A program made the position numbers and the translations under genes. From NCBI GenBank assembly GCA_036381595.1, contig DASVCN010000041.1, forward strand, positions 143,773-207,772: DNA of 64,000 bases, in the 5' to 3' direction. Position 1 is the stretch's first letter, and every line of letters starts with the position of its first letter. The DNA comes from Trueperaceae bacterium (GTDB lineage: Bacteria > Deinococcota > Deinococci > Deinococcales > Trueperaceae). This document shows, in pieces, positions 8,309-16,745 of this stretch. The notes under the pieces were generated by a model, which saw only the letters and a list, made by a program, of their open reading frames with translations, was not told the DNA's origin and made no database searches.

Positions 8309-9048
8309 GGGACAGTCTCCTCTCCATCCGGGGTGAAGCGGTAACCGGCGCCCCAGACGGTGTGAAAGTAGATCGGCGTTTCGGGATCGGGTTCGAAGAG
8401 GCGGCGCAGTCTCGTGACCAGCCGCTCCAGCGTCCGGCTGGAGGGGAACGGGTCCTCGCCCCACACCTCGTCGAGGATCTCGTCGCGGCTCACGACCTGG
8501 CCCGGTCGGGAGGCGAGCAGTTCGAGGAGCGCCAGCTCCCGCTCACCCAGCAGTTCGCGTCGGCCGTCCGCCAGCTGGGCCGTCCAGGCGCGGAAGTCGA
8601 CTCGATGACCGCCGAAGGCGAGTTCGGAGCCTGCCGGCGCACCCCAGCCCTTCCGCTTGAGCAGGTTGCTCACCCTCAGCAGGAACTCGGGTAGATGGAA
8701 CGGTTTGGGCAGATAATCATCGCCGCCGGCCTGCAGCCCCCGAACGCGGTCGTCGGGAAGGCCGCGGGCCGAGAGGAAGAGGACCGGTGTGGCGTCACCC
8801 TCCTGTCGCATCGTCTCGCACAGCTCGTAGCCGTTCATGCCTGGCAGCATCACGTCCAGGACGACCAAGTCCGGTTTGTCGGCCCGCCAAGAACGCCTTC
8901 CCGAGGTGCCGTCCCGGGCCACCTCGACCCGGTAGCCCTCGTCCACGAGGTTGTCGGCCAGGACCTCGGCGAGGGTGGACTCGTCCTCGACGATGAGGAC
9001 CGTGGGCCGTTCCGCGGCGGGCGCGGCTGTCTCCCTGGCCGCCGTCAC
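8305..9048 (-). CDS. OmpR/PhoB-family response regulator inside the heme operon
   Basis: A 247-aa DNA-binding regulator. The receiver domain has the acidic pair ED (residues 21-22), phosphoacceptor Asp65 in LVVLDVMLPG, the conserved Ser (FLSARG) and Lys (PKPF). The C-terminal winged-helix domain ends with FHTVWGAGYRF, typical of OmpR-type regulators. The start is GTG in a GTGA overlap with the stop of its histidine kinase, and its own stop overlaps the hemE start. It is therefore made with both its sensor and heme enzymes. It could control this operon in response to heme, iron or oxygen, but that is inference. Confidence 0.9.
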   Translation of the reverse strand: MTAARETAAPAAERPTVLIVEDESTLAEVLADNLVDEGYRVEVARDGTSGRRSWRADKPDLVVLDVMLPGMNGYELCETMRQEGDATPVLFLSARGLPDDRVRGLQAGGDDYLPKPFHLPEFLLRVSNLLKRKGWGAPAGSELAFGGHRVDFRAWTAQLADGRRELLGERELALLELLASRPGQVVSRDEILDEVWGEDPFPSSRTLERLVTRLRRLFEPDPETPIYFHTVWGAGYRFTPDGEETVP

Positions 9049-10214
9049 CCCGCGCCCTCCGCTCCCCGCAGCGGAGCCCCGGCAGCTGCCTGCCTGAGCG
9101 GAAGGACCACCGTGAAACGCGAGCCTCCCTGGTCTCGGTTCTCGCAGCGCACCCAACCGTTCATGGCCTCGACCGTGCTCCTCACAAGGTGCAACCCCAG
9201 CCCCATTCCCGGCGCCTCGCGGGTCATCTCATCACCCGAGCGGTAGAAACGTTCGAAGATCCGGCTGCGCTCCCCTTCGGGGATGCCTACCCCCCGGTCC
9301 TCCACGTGCAGCAGCGCCAGATCGGCCTCGTTCTCGACCCGCACCGTCACCTGCTTCACGTCTCCCGGGGTGTACTTCACAGCGTTGTCGAGGAGGTTCC
9401 CCAGGGCGATTGCGAAAGCGTTCTCGTCGAGCGAAACGGAGACGGGTTCCGGGGGCAGCTCGAGGGTGACGACCGCCCCCCGCGCTTCCAGGCTGGGCCG
9501 CAGGTGCTCGACCTGCTGCCTCACGAGCCGGTTGAGGTCGTGAGGGGCGAGCGGCGCCGGCACGTTCGCCTGTTCCAGTCGGGCACTGGCCAGAACCTGT
9601 TCGGAGGTCTGCTCGAGCCGGGTGATCTCGGCCGCCATCCGCTGCAGGTAGTTCCTGGACTTCTCCTGGTTGAGCGGCCTCATCAGCGCCGTTTCCACCA
9701 GCAGCCGCAGAGTGCTGAGGGGGGTCTTGAACTCGTGGGTGACAGCCGACATGAAGTTCTGCTGGCGGCGCTTGAGCTCACGCTCGTTGCGCAGCGTGGA
9801 AGCGATGAAGATGAGGCTCGCCAGGACGGTGAGCACGAAGAAGGGAACCTCGTAGGCGAACATCCTCAGGTAGCCACGCTGCTGGCCGACGAATCGGTCT
9901 CGCACCTGGCTGTCGATGGTGAAGCGGCCGTCCTCGCCAAGGGCCAGGTGCGGATACCGCTCGAGCAGCACATCGGCGGCTACGCTTCCGGCTGCCAGAG
10001 CCTCGTTCGCCGTCTCCAGGTCGCGTTGCCAATCCTCCAGTCGGTACTCCGTGACGTTGGACAGGTACCGTTCCTGGAACAGGACCCACCAACCGACCTG
10101 GGCCAGCACGAACAGGATTATGACGGTGAACGCTATCCGAGTGCCCAGTTGCGAGGCCGGGGTCCGCTGTCTCTTCCCACGCGACGACTTCGCCGACACC
10201 AGGCCTAGATCCAC
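9045..10214 (-). CDS. membrane sensor histidine kinase inside the heme operon
   Basis: A 389-aa sensor. A transmembrane segment (~28-46) is followed by about 70 extracytoplasmic residues (~47-117), a second membrane segment (~122-140), then HisKA with phospho-His160 in VTHEFKTPLS. The HATPase domain follows (N box NLLDNAVKY, DRGVGIP, GMGLGLHLV). The start is uncertain: GTG at 10214 overlaps the hemB stop by 10 nt, and GTG at 10199 is an alternative. The small sensor domain has no obvious heme- or metal-binding Cys/His motif. Its partner is the following response regulator. Confidence 0.9.
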   Translation of the reverse strand: MDLGLVSAKSSRGKRQRTPASQLGTRIAFTVIILFVLAQVGWWVLFQERYLSNVTEYRLEDWQRDLETANEALAAGSVAADVLLERYPHLALGEDGRFTIDSQVRDRFVGQQRGYLRMFAYEVPFFVLTVLASLIFIASTLRNERELKRRQQNFMSAVTHEFKTPLSTLRLLVETALMRPLNQEKSRNYLQRMAAEITRLEQTSEQVLASARLEQANVPAPLAPHDLNRLVRQQVEHLRPSLEARGAVVTLELPPEPVSVSLDENAFAIALGNLLDNAVKYTPGDVKQVTVRVENEADLALLHVEDRGVGIPEGERSRIFERFYRSGDEMTREAPGMGLGLHLVRSTVEAMNGWVRCENRDQGGSRFTVVLPLRQAAAGAPLRGAEGAG

Positions 10215-11266
10215 CCCTTCTCGAGCGCCTCGACCGCGTAGTAGCTCAGTATCAGGTCGGCGCCGGCGCGGCGGATCGCCAGCAGGCTCTCGTTCACCGC
10301 GCCTCTCTCGTCGAGCGCCCCGGCCGCGGCCGCCGCCTTGAGCATGGCGTACTCGCCCGACACCTGGTAGGCGACAAGCGGCAGGTTGGTCTGAGGCCGC
10401 AGCCGCGCGAGGACGTCGAGGTAGGGGAGCGCCGGTTTGACCATCAGCATGTCGGCCCCCTCCCGTTCGTCCAGGCTCGCCTCGCGAAGCGCCTCGCGGG
10501 CGTTGGCCGGGTCCATCTGGTAGGTACGTCGGTCTTTCGGCGCCCTGTCGTCCCCCTTGGGGGCCGAGCCGGCGGCGTCGCGGAAGGGACCGTAGAAGGC
10601 CGACGCGTACTTGACCGCGTAGGAGAGGATGCCGACCTGCTCGTGACCGGCGGCGTCGAGGGCCCCCCGGATGGCGCCGACCCGGCCGTCCATCATGTCG
10701 GAAGGGGAGACGATGTCGGCACCGGCCTCGGCGTGGGTAAGCGCCATGCTCGCCAGACGAGCCAGGCTCGAGTCGTTGTCGACGACCACCCCGCGCGAAG
10801 TGTTGGCGAGCAAGCCGCAGTGACCGTGATCGGTGTAACCGCAGAGGCAGACGTCGGTGATCAGAACCAGGTCGCTGCCGAACTCGCGCCGCGCCGCCCG
10901 CAGCGCCGAGGCCACCGGCCCCTCCGGGTCGTCGGCACGGTCCGCTCCGGGACCCTTGTCGCGCGCGGCCACCACGCCGAAGAGCACCGCCGAACGGACG
11001 CCCAGGCGCAGCGCCCGTTCAAGTTCCGGCAGGAGCCGGTCGGCCGAGAGTCGTGAGACGCCGGGAAGCGAAGCGATCGGTTGCACCTCGTCCTTGCCCG
11101 GCACCACGAAGTAGGGCATCACCAACTGCTCGGGCGCCAACCTGGTCTCGCTGACCAGGGAACGCAGCGCCGCCCCACTCCGCAGCCGCCGGGGCCGCTC
11201 CAGAGGGCGGGGCAACCCCTCGGTAGCGGAGGGACCGCGTTCGCGATCGGTTCGATCTTCGATCAT
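10205..11266 (-). CDS. hemB: delta-aminolevulinic acid dehydratase (porphobilinogen synthase), zinc-type
   Basis: A 353-aa HemB condensing two 5-aminolevulinate molecules to porphobilinogen. It has the Schiff-base lysine regions SYAVKYASAFYGPFRDAAGS and MVKPALPYLDV. DVCLCGYTDHGHCG holds the three cysteines of the zinc-binding subclass, rather than the Asp/Ala set of Mg-only enzymes. Start ATG at 11266, overlapping the hemD stop by 4 nt (ATGA); about 68 upstream in-frame codons are shadow of hemD. The C-terminus overlaps the kinase gene start. Confidence 0.96.
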   Translation of the reverse strand: MIEDRTDRERGPSATEGLPRPLERPRRLRSGAALRSLVSETRLAPEQLVMPYFVVPGKDEVQPIASLPGVSRLSADRLLPELERALRLGVRSAVLFGVVAARDKGPGADRADDPEGPVASALRAARREFGSDLVLITDVCLCGYTDHGHCGLLANTSRGVVVDNDSSLARLASMALTHAEAGADIVSPSDMMDGRVGAIRGALDAAGHEQVGILSYAVKYASAFYGPFRDAAGSAPKGDDRAPKDRRTYQMDPANAREALREASLDEREGADMLMVKPALPYLDVLARLRPQTNLPLVAYQVSGEYAMLKAAAAAGALDERGAVNESLLAIRRAGADLILSYYAVEALEKGWI

Positions 11267-11949
11267 GCCAGCACCCTTTCCAAGGCAGCCAGGGTTGCCT
11301 GAGCCGTAGGCTCCTGAGCCTCCTCGCAGCGCCAGCCGCGTGAGCGGACGGCAGCGGAAGTCGTCTCTCCCAGGGTAACGAGTCGGGAGCGGCTGCCGAC
11401 TTCGGTGGGCAACGCCTCGACGGCGCTCGGGCTGGCCAGCACCAGCGCGTCGGCACCGTCCCCCCGCCACGGCTGCGGGCGGGTGTCATAGACGACGAGG
11501 GGCCGCGTGGCGAAACCCGCCTCGCCCAGCTCCTGCTCGAGCGTTTCCAGCGCCCTGTTGCCGCGCGGGAGGCCGACCGGGCCTCGGGCCAGAGGGTGCG
11601 CCAGGAACGCGTGGGCGAGCCCTCGCGCGTTGTTGGGGGTGGCGACGAACGTGACCATGGCACCGACTTCCTGCAGAGCTGCGGCCGTGGCCGGTCCTAC
11701 CGCCCCGATGAGCGGTCCCTCGGCGAAGCCGCCGAGTTCCTCGATCGCTTCGACCGTGCTGCGGCTGGTGATGAGTAGCCAGGGGAGCGACATGAGTGTC
11801 GCGGCGGCGGCCGCCGTCCGCTCGTCGGTGCGGGGAACAGTCTCCACCAGAGGGCTCCTGACGACCTCGAAACCGCGCTCCTCGAGGAGGGCCGCGAGGT
11901 CGTCGAGCCGGCCCGCCGAGTGAGTGAGGGCGACTCTCGGTCGCTTCAC
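11263..11949 (-). CDS. hemD: uroporphyrinogen III synthase
   Basis: A 228-aa HemD that cyclises hydroxymethylbilane with inversion of ring D. The family is poorly conserved, but the pattern of two alpha/beta lobes is visible: RPRVALTHSAGRLDDLAALL at the start, LLITSRSTVEAIEEL, AVGPATAAALQEVG, VYDTRPQPW and LASPSAVEALPTEV. Position between hemC and hemB makes the call firm. Start GTG in a GTGA overlap with the hemC stop; the stop overlaps the hemB ATG. Confidence 0.9.
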   Translation of the reverse strand: MKRPRVALTHSAGRLDDLAALLEERGFEVVRSPLVETVPRTDERTAAAAATLMSLPWLLITSRSTVEAIEELGGFAEGPLIGAVGPATAAALQEVGAMVTFVATPNNARGLAHAFLAHPLARGPVGLPRGNRALETLEQELGEAGFATRPLVVYDTRPQPWRGDGADALVLASPSAVEALPTEVGSRSRLVTLGETTSAAVRSRGWRCEEAQEPTAQATLAALERVLA

Positions 11950-12863
11950 GAGTTGCCCCTCAGGACCGCCGGGTCGGGTCGGCCGAGCGCTTCGAAGGCC
12001 AGCATGGCCGCTCCTTCGGAGGAGGCGTGCTCGACGAGGACGCCCTGCCCCTCGTACCAGGCGCGCAGTCGCACGAGCTCGCCGTCGAGCTGGGCGTGAG
12101 CGCCCAGGGCGAGTTGGCAGCCTCCCTGCAGCATCGCCATCAGCCCGCGCTCGGCTGAAATCGCTCGGTGATCTCGGACGTTGTGGAGGTCGGTGAGGAC
12201 GGCGGCCAGCTCGAAGTCCCCGCGGCGGATCTCGAGCGCGAGCGCACCCTGGGCTGGCGCGGGGACGAGGAGTGCGGGATCGAGGGTGTATACCTCGAGG
12301 CCCCCCAGGTCGAGAGCGAGCCGTCCGAGTCCGGCAGCGGCCAGGATGATCGCTTCGTAGTCGCCGCTGCGCAGCTTGCCTACCCGGGTCGGCACGTTCC
12401 CTCGCAGGTCGTCGAGTTCCAGGTCGGGCCGCAGCGCCGCCAGCTGCTTCCGGCGCCTGACCGCGCTGGTGCCCACCCGCGAGCCGTTGCGCAACGGCAG
12501 GGCCGCGGGCCGTTCGTCGTAGGCGCCCGGTAGCGCGAGGAGCACGTCGCGCGGGTCGGCCCTTTCGGGAACGGCCGCGATCTCGAGACCGGGCGCGCTC
12601 TCAGAGGGGAGGTCTTTGTGGGAGTGCACCGCGAGGTCCGCGTCACCCGCCAGGACCGCATCCTGCACCGCCTTGGTGAAGAAGCCCTGGCCCTCCATCC
12701 GTTCGAACGGTCGGCTGTCGATGTCGCCCTGCGTCACCACAGGGACCAGTTCGGCTCGGTGCCCGAGCTCGCCCAGCCGGGAGCGCACGTACTCGGCCTG
12801 CCACAGGGCCAGGGCGCTCCCGCGGGTGGCGATGCGGATCGTTCCACCACTCCAGCCGCTCAT
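11946..12863 (-). CDS. hemC: hydroxymethylbilane synthase (porphobilinogen deaminase)
   Basis: A 305-aa HemC that polymerises four porphobilinogens. Motifs: IRIATRGSALALWQAEYV at the N-terminus, DLAVHSHKDLPSE, RNGSRVGTSAVRRRKQL, ILAAAGLGRL, and GGCQLALGAHA with the Cys that carries the dipyrromethane cofactor. Start ATG at 12863 in an ATGA overlap with the hemA stop; the upstream extension of the open frame is hemA shadow. Length fits the family (~310 aa). Confidence 0.96.
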   Translation of the reverse strand: MSGWSGGTIRIATRGSALALWQAEYVRSRLGELGHRAELVPVVTQGDIDSRPFERMEGQGFFTKAVQDAVLAGDADLAVHSHKDLPSESAPGLEIAAVPERADPRDVLLALPGAYDERPAALPLRNGSRVGTSAVRRRKQLAALRPDLELDDLRGNVPTRVGKLRSGDYEAIILAAAGLGRLALDLGGLEVYTLDPALLVPAPAQGALALEIRRGDFELAAVLTDLHNVRDHRAISAERGLMAMLQGGCQLALGAHAQLDGELVRLRAWYEGQGVLVEHASSEGAAMLAFEALGRPDPAVLRGNS

Positions 12864-14047
12864 TCCACCGCCCCCCGTCCTTCCTCCTCGTCGAGCAGGC
12901 CCGCCTCCCACAGGAACGTCTTGGCCGCTTCCAGTCCGTGCTCCCGCGCGACGGCGCGCAGCCCCTTGACCGGCACGTGCGCGAACTTGTGGGCCAGGCG
13001 CCTCGCCTCGTCATCGGGCAAGCGCTCGCCGATCGTCTGCAGGTACAGCTCCCGCAACCGCTTTATCGCGGGCCCCAACTGCCTCTCGGCCCACTCGTCG
13101 ATCGCACGCTCGAGCTCGTCGCGTACGAGCTTCTCGGCCTCGGCCAGACGGCCCCCCAGCTCTTCGCGCCGGCGCGCGCCCGCCAACTGCAGCGTGTCGA
13201 CGTCCAGCACGCGGATGCTCCTGGCTGCCGCCGCCTCCCGATCGACGTTGCGCGGGATTCCCATGTCGATCGCCAAGCGCAAGCCGGGCATCCTCGCAAG
13301 GGTCTCGCGGCCCAGCAACTTGCCCACGGGAGTGGCGGTGACGACGGCGGTGACGTCGGGCGGAGCCTCGATGAACCTGTCCAGGGTGGCGTGTTCCCCC
13401 CCCAGATGGCGCGCCAGCTGGCGAGCCCGCTCCTCGGAACGATTCACTACCAGCAGCCTCACCCCATCGAGAGCAGCGATCGTCTTGGCCGCTAGCGTGC
13501 CCATCTCGCCGGCGCCCAGCACGGCCACGAGGTCTCCGGGTGCGAGGGTCCTCTCCAGCTCGGGCCTGGCCAGCGAGAAGAGCGAGGTGTTCATGGGGGC
13601 CAGGGCAACCTCTCGCCTCACCCTCTTGGCGATCCTCAGCGCGGCGTCGAAGGCGTAGGCGGTGGTGGCGCCAGTAGTGCCCTGGCGCTGAGCCTGAGCG
13701 TACGCTTCGCGCACCTGGCGCATTATCTGGTCTTCGCCCGGGTTCAGCGAATCGAGCGAGGCGGCGATACGGATGAGCTGCTCGAGCGCGGCGTCACCCA
13801 GGTAGGCGTAAGGCCTTCGCTCCACCCCTGCGGGGGTCAGCCGGGTTCTCGCCTCCTCGGCCGAGAGGCCTTCGGGAAGGGCCAGGACAACGTCCCAGCG
13901 GTTGCAGGTAACGATCGGCACGAACTCGGAGAGGCCGAGTGAGTTGAGGCTTCCCTGTGCGTCGTCGCCGAACGCGCTCTGCCACGCCTCGAGCGCGCTG
14001 GCGCCGCCGCGCCTGTGGGATACGCCGATAAGGGCAAGTCGTTCCAC
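12860..14047 (-). CDS. hemA: glutamyl-tRNA reductase, divergent N-terminus
   Basis: A 395-aa GluTR, first enzyme of the C5 pathway, reducing glutamyl-tRNA to glutamate-1-semialdehyde. The catalytic cysteine is Cys48 in VTCNRWD. The NADPH domain has AVLGAGEMGTLAA and the linker has RNVDREAA. The C-terminal dimerisation helix (LGPAIKRLRELYLQTIGERL) is intact. Oddly, the usual HxTAPxxxRE motif near the start is replaced by SHRRGGASALEAW. GTG start with GAGG 5 nt upstream. First gene of the coupled hemACDB run, 75 nt after the DesR-like regulator gene. Confidence 0.92.
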   Translation of the reverse strand: MERLALIGVSHRRGGASALEAWQSAFGDDAQGSLNSLGLSEFVPIVTCNRWDVVLALPEGLSAEEARTRLTPAGVERRPYAYLGDAALEQLIRIAASLDSLNPGEDQIMRQVREAYAQAQRQGTTGATTAYAFDAALRIAKRVRREVALAPMNTSLFSLARPELERTLAPGDLVAVLGAGEMGTLAAKTIAALDGVRLLVVNRSEERARQLARHLGGEHATLDRFIEAPPDVTAVVTATPVGKLLGRETLARMPGLRLAIDMGIPRNVDREAAAARSIRVLDVDTLQLAGARRREELGGRLAEAEKLVRDELERAIDEWAERQLGPAIKRLRELYLQTIGERLPDDEARRLAHKFAHVPVKGLRAVAREHGLEAAKTFLWEAGLLDEEEGRGAVE

Positions 14048-14056
14048 CGAATCCTC

Positions 14057-14083
14057 ATCTTAGTTCGTCCGTGGCAGGGCAAA
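14057..14083 (-). promoter_or_regulatory. possible hemA promoter
   Basis: On the minus strand TTTGCC (14078-14083), a 15-nt spacer and TAAGAT (14057-14062) precede the hemA GTG by 9 nt, with GAGG between. The -10 is good; the -35 and the short spacer are weak. It lies in the 75-nt gap after the regulator gene, so hemA may have its own promoter besides readthrough. Confidence 0.35.
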
Positions 14084-14122
14084 TGTCTCGAGTGCCGGCA
14101 AGGGTCGCTTCCAGTCCCCGGG

Positions 14123-14722
14123 TCAGAGCCACCCCTTCTCCCTGGCGATGCGGGCAGCGTCCACCCGGTTGGCTGCGCCGAGCTTGGATATCGCCTCGGA
14201 GAGGTAGTTCCGAACGGTGCCGTCGCTCAGGTGCAGGGAGCGGGCGATCTCGGCGCTGCTCCGCCCCGCCCCGGCCAGCCGCAGCACCTGTCGCTCCCGA
14301 TCGCTGAGCGGGTCCTGCTCGCCCCACGCCTCGGCGGCCAGTTCCGGGTCCACGGCGCGGCCCCCGGCGTGAACGCGTCGTATCGCCTCGGCCAGCTTCG
14401 CCGCCGGGGAGTCCTTGAGCAGATAGCCGGAGGCGCCGGCGTCGAGCGCCCTGCGCAGGTAGCCGCCGCGGGCGAAGGTGGTGAGGATGATGACGCGGGT
14501 TCCGGAGAGGCCTTTCACCTTGGTCGCCAGCTCGAGGCCACTGAGCTCGGGCATCTCGATGTCGGTGAGGAGGATGTCGGGCTGCAGGCGCTCGACCGCC
14601 TCGAGCGCCTGGGCGCCATCGCCGGCCTGCGCGACTACCTCGATGTCGCTCTCCAGCTCCAGCAGCGCCGCCAACGCGCCCAGGACCATCCCCTGGTCCT
14701 CCGCGATCACGACCCGGATCAT
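14123..14722 (-). CDS. NarL/LuxR-family response regulator (DesR-like)
   Basis: A 199-aa regulator with a receiver domain (acidic ED near residue 8, phosphoacceptor Asp in ILLTDIEMPEL at ~54, conserved Lys in YLLKDSP). A C-terminal LuxR-type helix-turn-helix follows (DPLSDRERQVLRLAGAGRSS through DGTVRNYLSEAISKLG). Start ATG overlaps the kinase stop by 4 nt, so it pairs with the DesK-like kinase upstream. This architecture next to an ABC-2 transporter is typical of membrane-stress or fluidity sensing systems. Confidence 0.92.
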   Translation of the reverse strand: MIRVVIAEDQGMVLGALAALLELESDIEVVAQAGDGAQALEAVERLQPDILLTDIEMPELSGLELATKVKGLSGTRVIILTTFARGGYLRRALDAGASGYLLKDSPAAKLAEAIRRVHAGGRAVDPELAAEAWGEQDPLSDRERQVLRLAGAGRSSAEIARSLHLSDGTVRNYLSEAISKLGAANRVDAARIAREKGWL

Positions 14723-15855
14723 CCGGTCGGCTCCGCCTCGCGGCTCTCGAGGGGTCTCGTGGACGGCTGCTCGCTGGGCAGGGTCACGACGAGCCTCGTC
14801 CCCACTCCCGGTCCGGAACCGTGCTCGACACTGCCGCCCAACGACTCGACCCGCTCATGCATCCCCGTCAGGCCGGACCCTTCCGGCTCCTGCATCCCCC
14901 TGCCGTCGTCCTCGACCGTCAGCCTGACGATCCCGCCCTCTGCCGACAGCGTCACCTGGCAGCTGCTGGCGGCCGAATGGCGGACGACATTGGTGGCCCC
15001 TTCGCGCAGCGCCAGCACCAGCACGCCCTCGGCGACCGGAGGGAGCTCCACCGGCTCGAGGCTGCTCACGAACCGGATGCCGGCCGCCTCGAGTGCCGAT
15101 TCGACGCTCGCCAGTTCCGCGCGGATGCCCCGGGACCGGTAGCCGCGCACCGCAGCCCGCACCTCGGCGAGTGCCTGGCGTGAGATGTCCTCCACGTCGC
15201 GCATCTCCCTGACGGCGAGCTCCAGATCGCGTTCGACCAGCCGTGAGGCGAGCTCGGCCTTGAGGGTGATGGTGGAGAGGGTGTGCCCCAGGAGGTCGTG
15301 AAGGTCCCGCGCGATCCTCTCCCGCTCGGCGATCTTGGCGAGGTTCTCGATCTCCTCCTGGGCGCGCCGCAACTTGGAGTTCGCTCGCTCCCGCTGCGCT
15401 TCGAAGATGTTGACGGTGCCGATGAGCACGACCATCAGCGAGACCGGCACCAGGTAGAAGAGGGTGTACGGCCAGGGGATACCCGAGTAGAGGGCAGAGA
15501 AGGGCACCAGCAGGAGGATGCCCACGATCAGGCCCGCGGCCCGGCGCGGCGGCAGGGCGAAACCGACGGCAGCTGAGGCGTAGATGAAGAAGCTCCCCGC
15601 CCCGGAGTTGAGCGGCACGAAGAGGAGCCCGAGGAGGCTCATGACGGCGATGCTGAGGAGCCGACCGCGCCTCCCGCTCGTCCAACTGTAGAAATAGACG
15701 GGCAGGAAGATCGCGATCATCAGCGGCACCAGTGCCCAGTCGAGCCAGGTCGCCTGCGGATCGAAGATCGGCTGCGAGAAGAGGAAGAGCAGCCAGATCA
15801 GGTAGATGTAGGCCACGGGCGCCGCCCGGGGGAGGTCGAGTCGAGGCATCGACAT
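14719..15855 (-). CDS. DesK-like sensor histidine kinase
   Basis: A 378-aa kinase. The N-terminal ~150 residues hold five or six hydrophobic segments with almost no extracytoplasmic loops, suggesting sensing within the membrane. A coiled coil follows (~152-178), then the HisKA_3 dimerisation motif RIARDLHDLLGHTLS with His186, and a HATPase (REGATNVVRHS N box, VEDDGRGM, GSGLTGMHERV). Start ATG chosen because GGAGA lies 6 nt upstream. Follows the ABC permease gene by 71 nt and overlaps the regulator gene. Confidence 0.92.
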   Translation of the reverse strand: MSMPRLDLPRAAPVAYIYLIWLLFLFSQPIFDPQATWLDWALVPLMIAIFLPVYFYSWTSGRRGRLLSIAVMSLLGLLFVPLNSGAGSFFIYASAAVGFALPPRRAAGLIVGILLLVPFSALYSGIPWPYTLFYLVPVSLMVVLIGTVNIFEAQRERANSKLRRAQEEIENLAKIAERERIARDLHDLLGHTLSTITLKAELASRLVERDLELAVREMRDVEDISRQALAEVRAAVRGYRSRGIRAELASVESALEAAGIRFVSSLEPVELPPVAEGVLVLALREGATNVVRHSAASSCQVTLSAEGGIVRLTVEDDGRGMQEPEGSGLTGMHERVESLGGSVEHGSGPGVGTRLVVTLPSEQPSTRPLESREAEPTG

Positions 15856-15926
15856 CGATTATCTCCGGCCTGGCTCGGGGAAGCCAGCCGACGGCTCCCC
15901 CGAGCGGAGGCGAGGAGGATCAGTGC

Positions 15927-16745
15927 TCACCCGAACGTCCGGCCCTCGTCACGGCGGTAACCGACGAGCGCCACCGCAAGGAAAAGGAGGGTGTAGCCGG
16001 CCAGTACCGCGAGGTGCAGGAGCGGATCACCGCCCCGGTCTGCTCCGATGGTGCCGAGGGCGAGTTGGGAGTAGTGGTAGGGGGGCAGGAGGGGGGCGAA
16101 CTGGCGGATGGCCTGGGGCAGAACGTCTATCGGGATCCACAGGCCGGAGACGAAGGCCATCGGCAGGTAGACGAGGTTCAGGACGGCCGGGGCCGAGTTC
16201 GGACCCAGCAGGTAGCCGAACGCGAGGCCCATCATCGAGAACGGCAAAGCTCCGGCGAGGAGGGTGAGGAAGAGCTGCAGCCAGCCTAGAACGGGCAGCC
16301 GGACTCCGCCGACGAGGGCGCCGAGGGAGAAGAGCATCGTGATCACGAGGCCGCTGAAGAGCAGCGCCATCGCCAGCTTCGCCGCGAAGTAGACGAGGGG
16401 CGGCATCGGCGAGGCCCGTTTGAGCAGCATCCAGCCCTGACCCCGCTCCACCGCGACCGCCACCCCGAAGCCGAAGAGGGCGCAACCGATCACGCCGAAA
16501 GCCCCGTAGGTGGCGAGCATGTAGGTGGTGAGCGACACGCCGGCGGTGTACTGACCGGCGAACGTCAGGCCGAAGATCACGTAGAACATGGCGGGGAAGA
16601 CGAGGGTCGAGAGCGAGTACACCGGCAAGCGCCAGAGCTTGAGGAACTCGTACTTCGCCTCTTTGAGGAAGGCGAGGGCGCGCCGGCCGCGGCCCTTTCC
16701 GCTGTCGGCGACCGGAGACGCCGCCCTGTTCGTTAGTAGGGCCAT
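15927..16745 (-). CDS. ABC-2 type transporter permease
   Basis: A 272-aa integral membrane protein with about six transmembrane segments, beginning after a short basic cytoplasmic tail (~residue 40). The motif region FVSGLWIPIDVLPQAIRQFAPLLPPYHYSQL is characteristic of ABC-2 exporters near the fifth segment. Its ATG overlaps the TGA of the ATPase gene (TGATG), so both are translated together. With the DesK/DesR-like pair downstream it forms an exporter whose cargo is unknown (lipid, peptide or drug). Confidence 0.9.
   Translation of the reverse strand: MALLTNRAASPVADSGKGRGRRALAFLKEAKYEFLKLWRLPVYSLSTLVFPAMFYVIFGLTFAGQYTAGVSLTTYMLATYGAFGVIGCALFGFGVAVAVERGQGWMLLKRASPMPPLVYFAAKLAMALLFSGLVITMLFSLGALVGGVRLPVLGWLQLFLTLLAGALPFSMMGLAFGYLLGPNSAPAVLNLVYLPMAFVSGLWIPIDVLPQAIRQFAPLLPPYHYSQLALGTIGADRGGDPLLHLAVLAGYTLLFLAVALVGYRRDEGRTFG

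Noticed and set aside
7055..8344. Plus-strand open frame of 429 codons opposite hemF/hemE
   Set aside because: Antisense shadow; hemE and hemF on the minus strand carry full family motifs.
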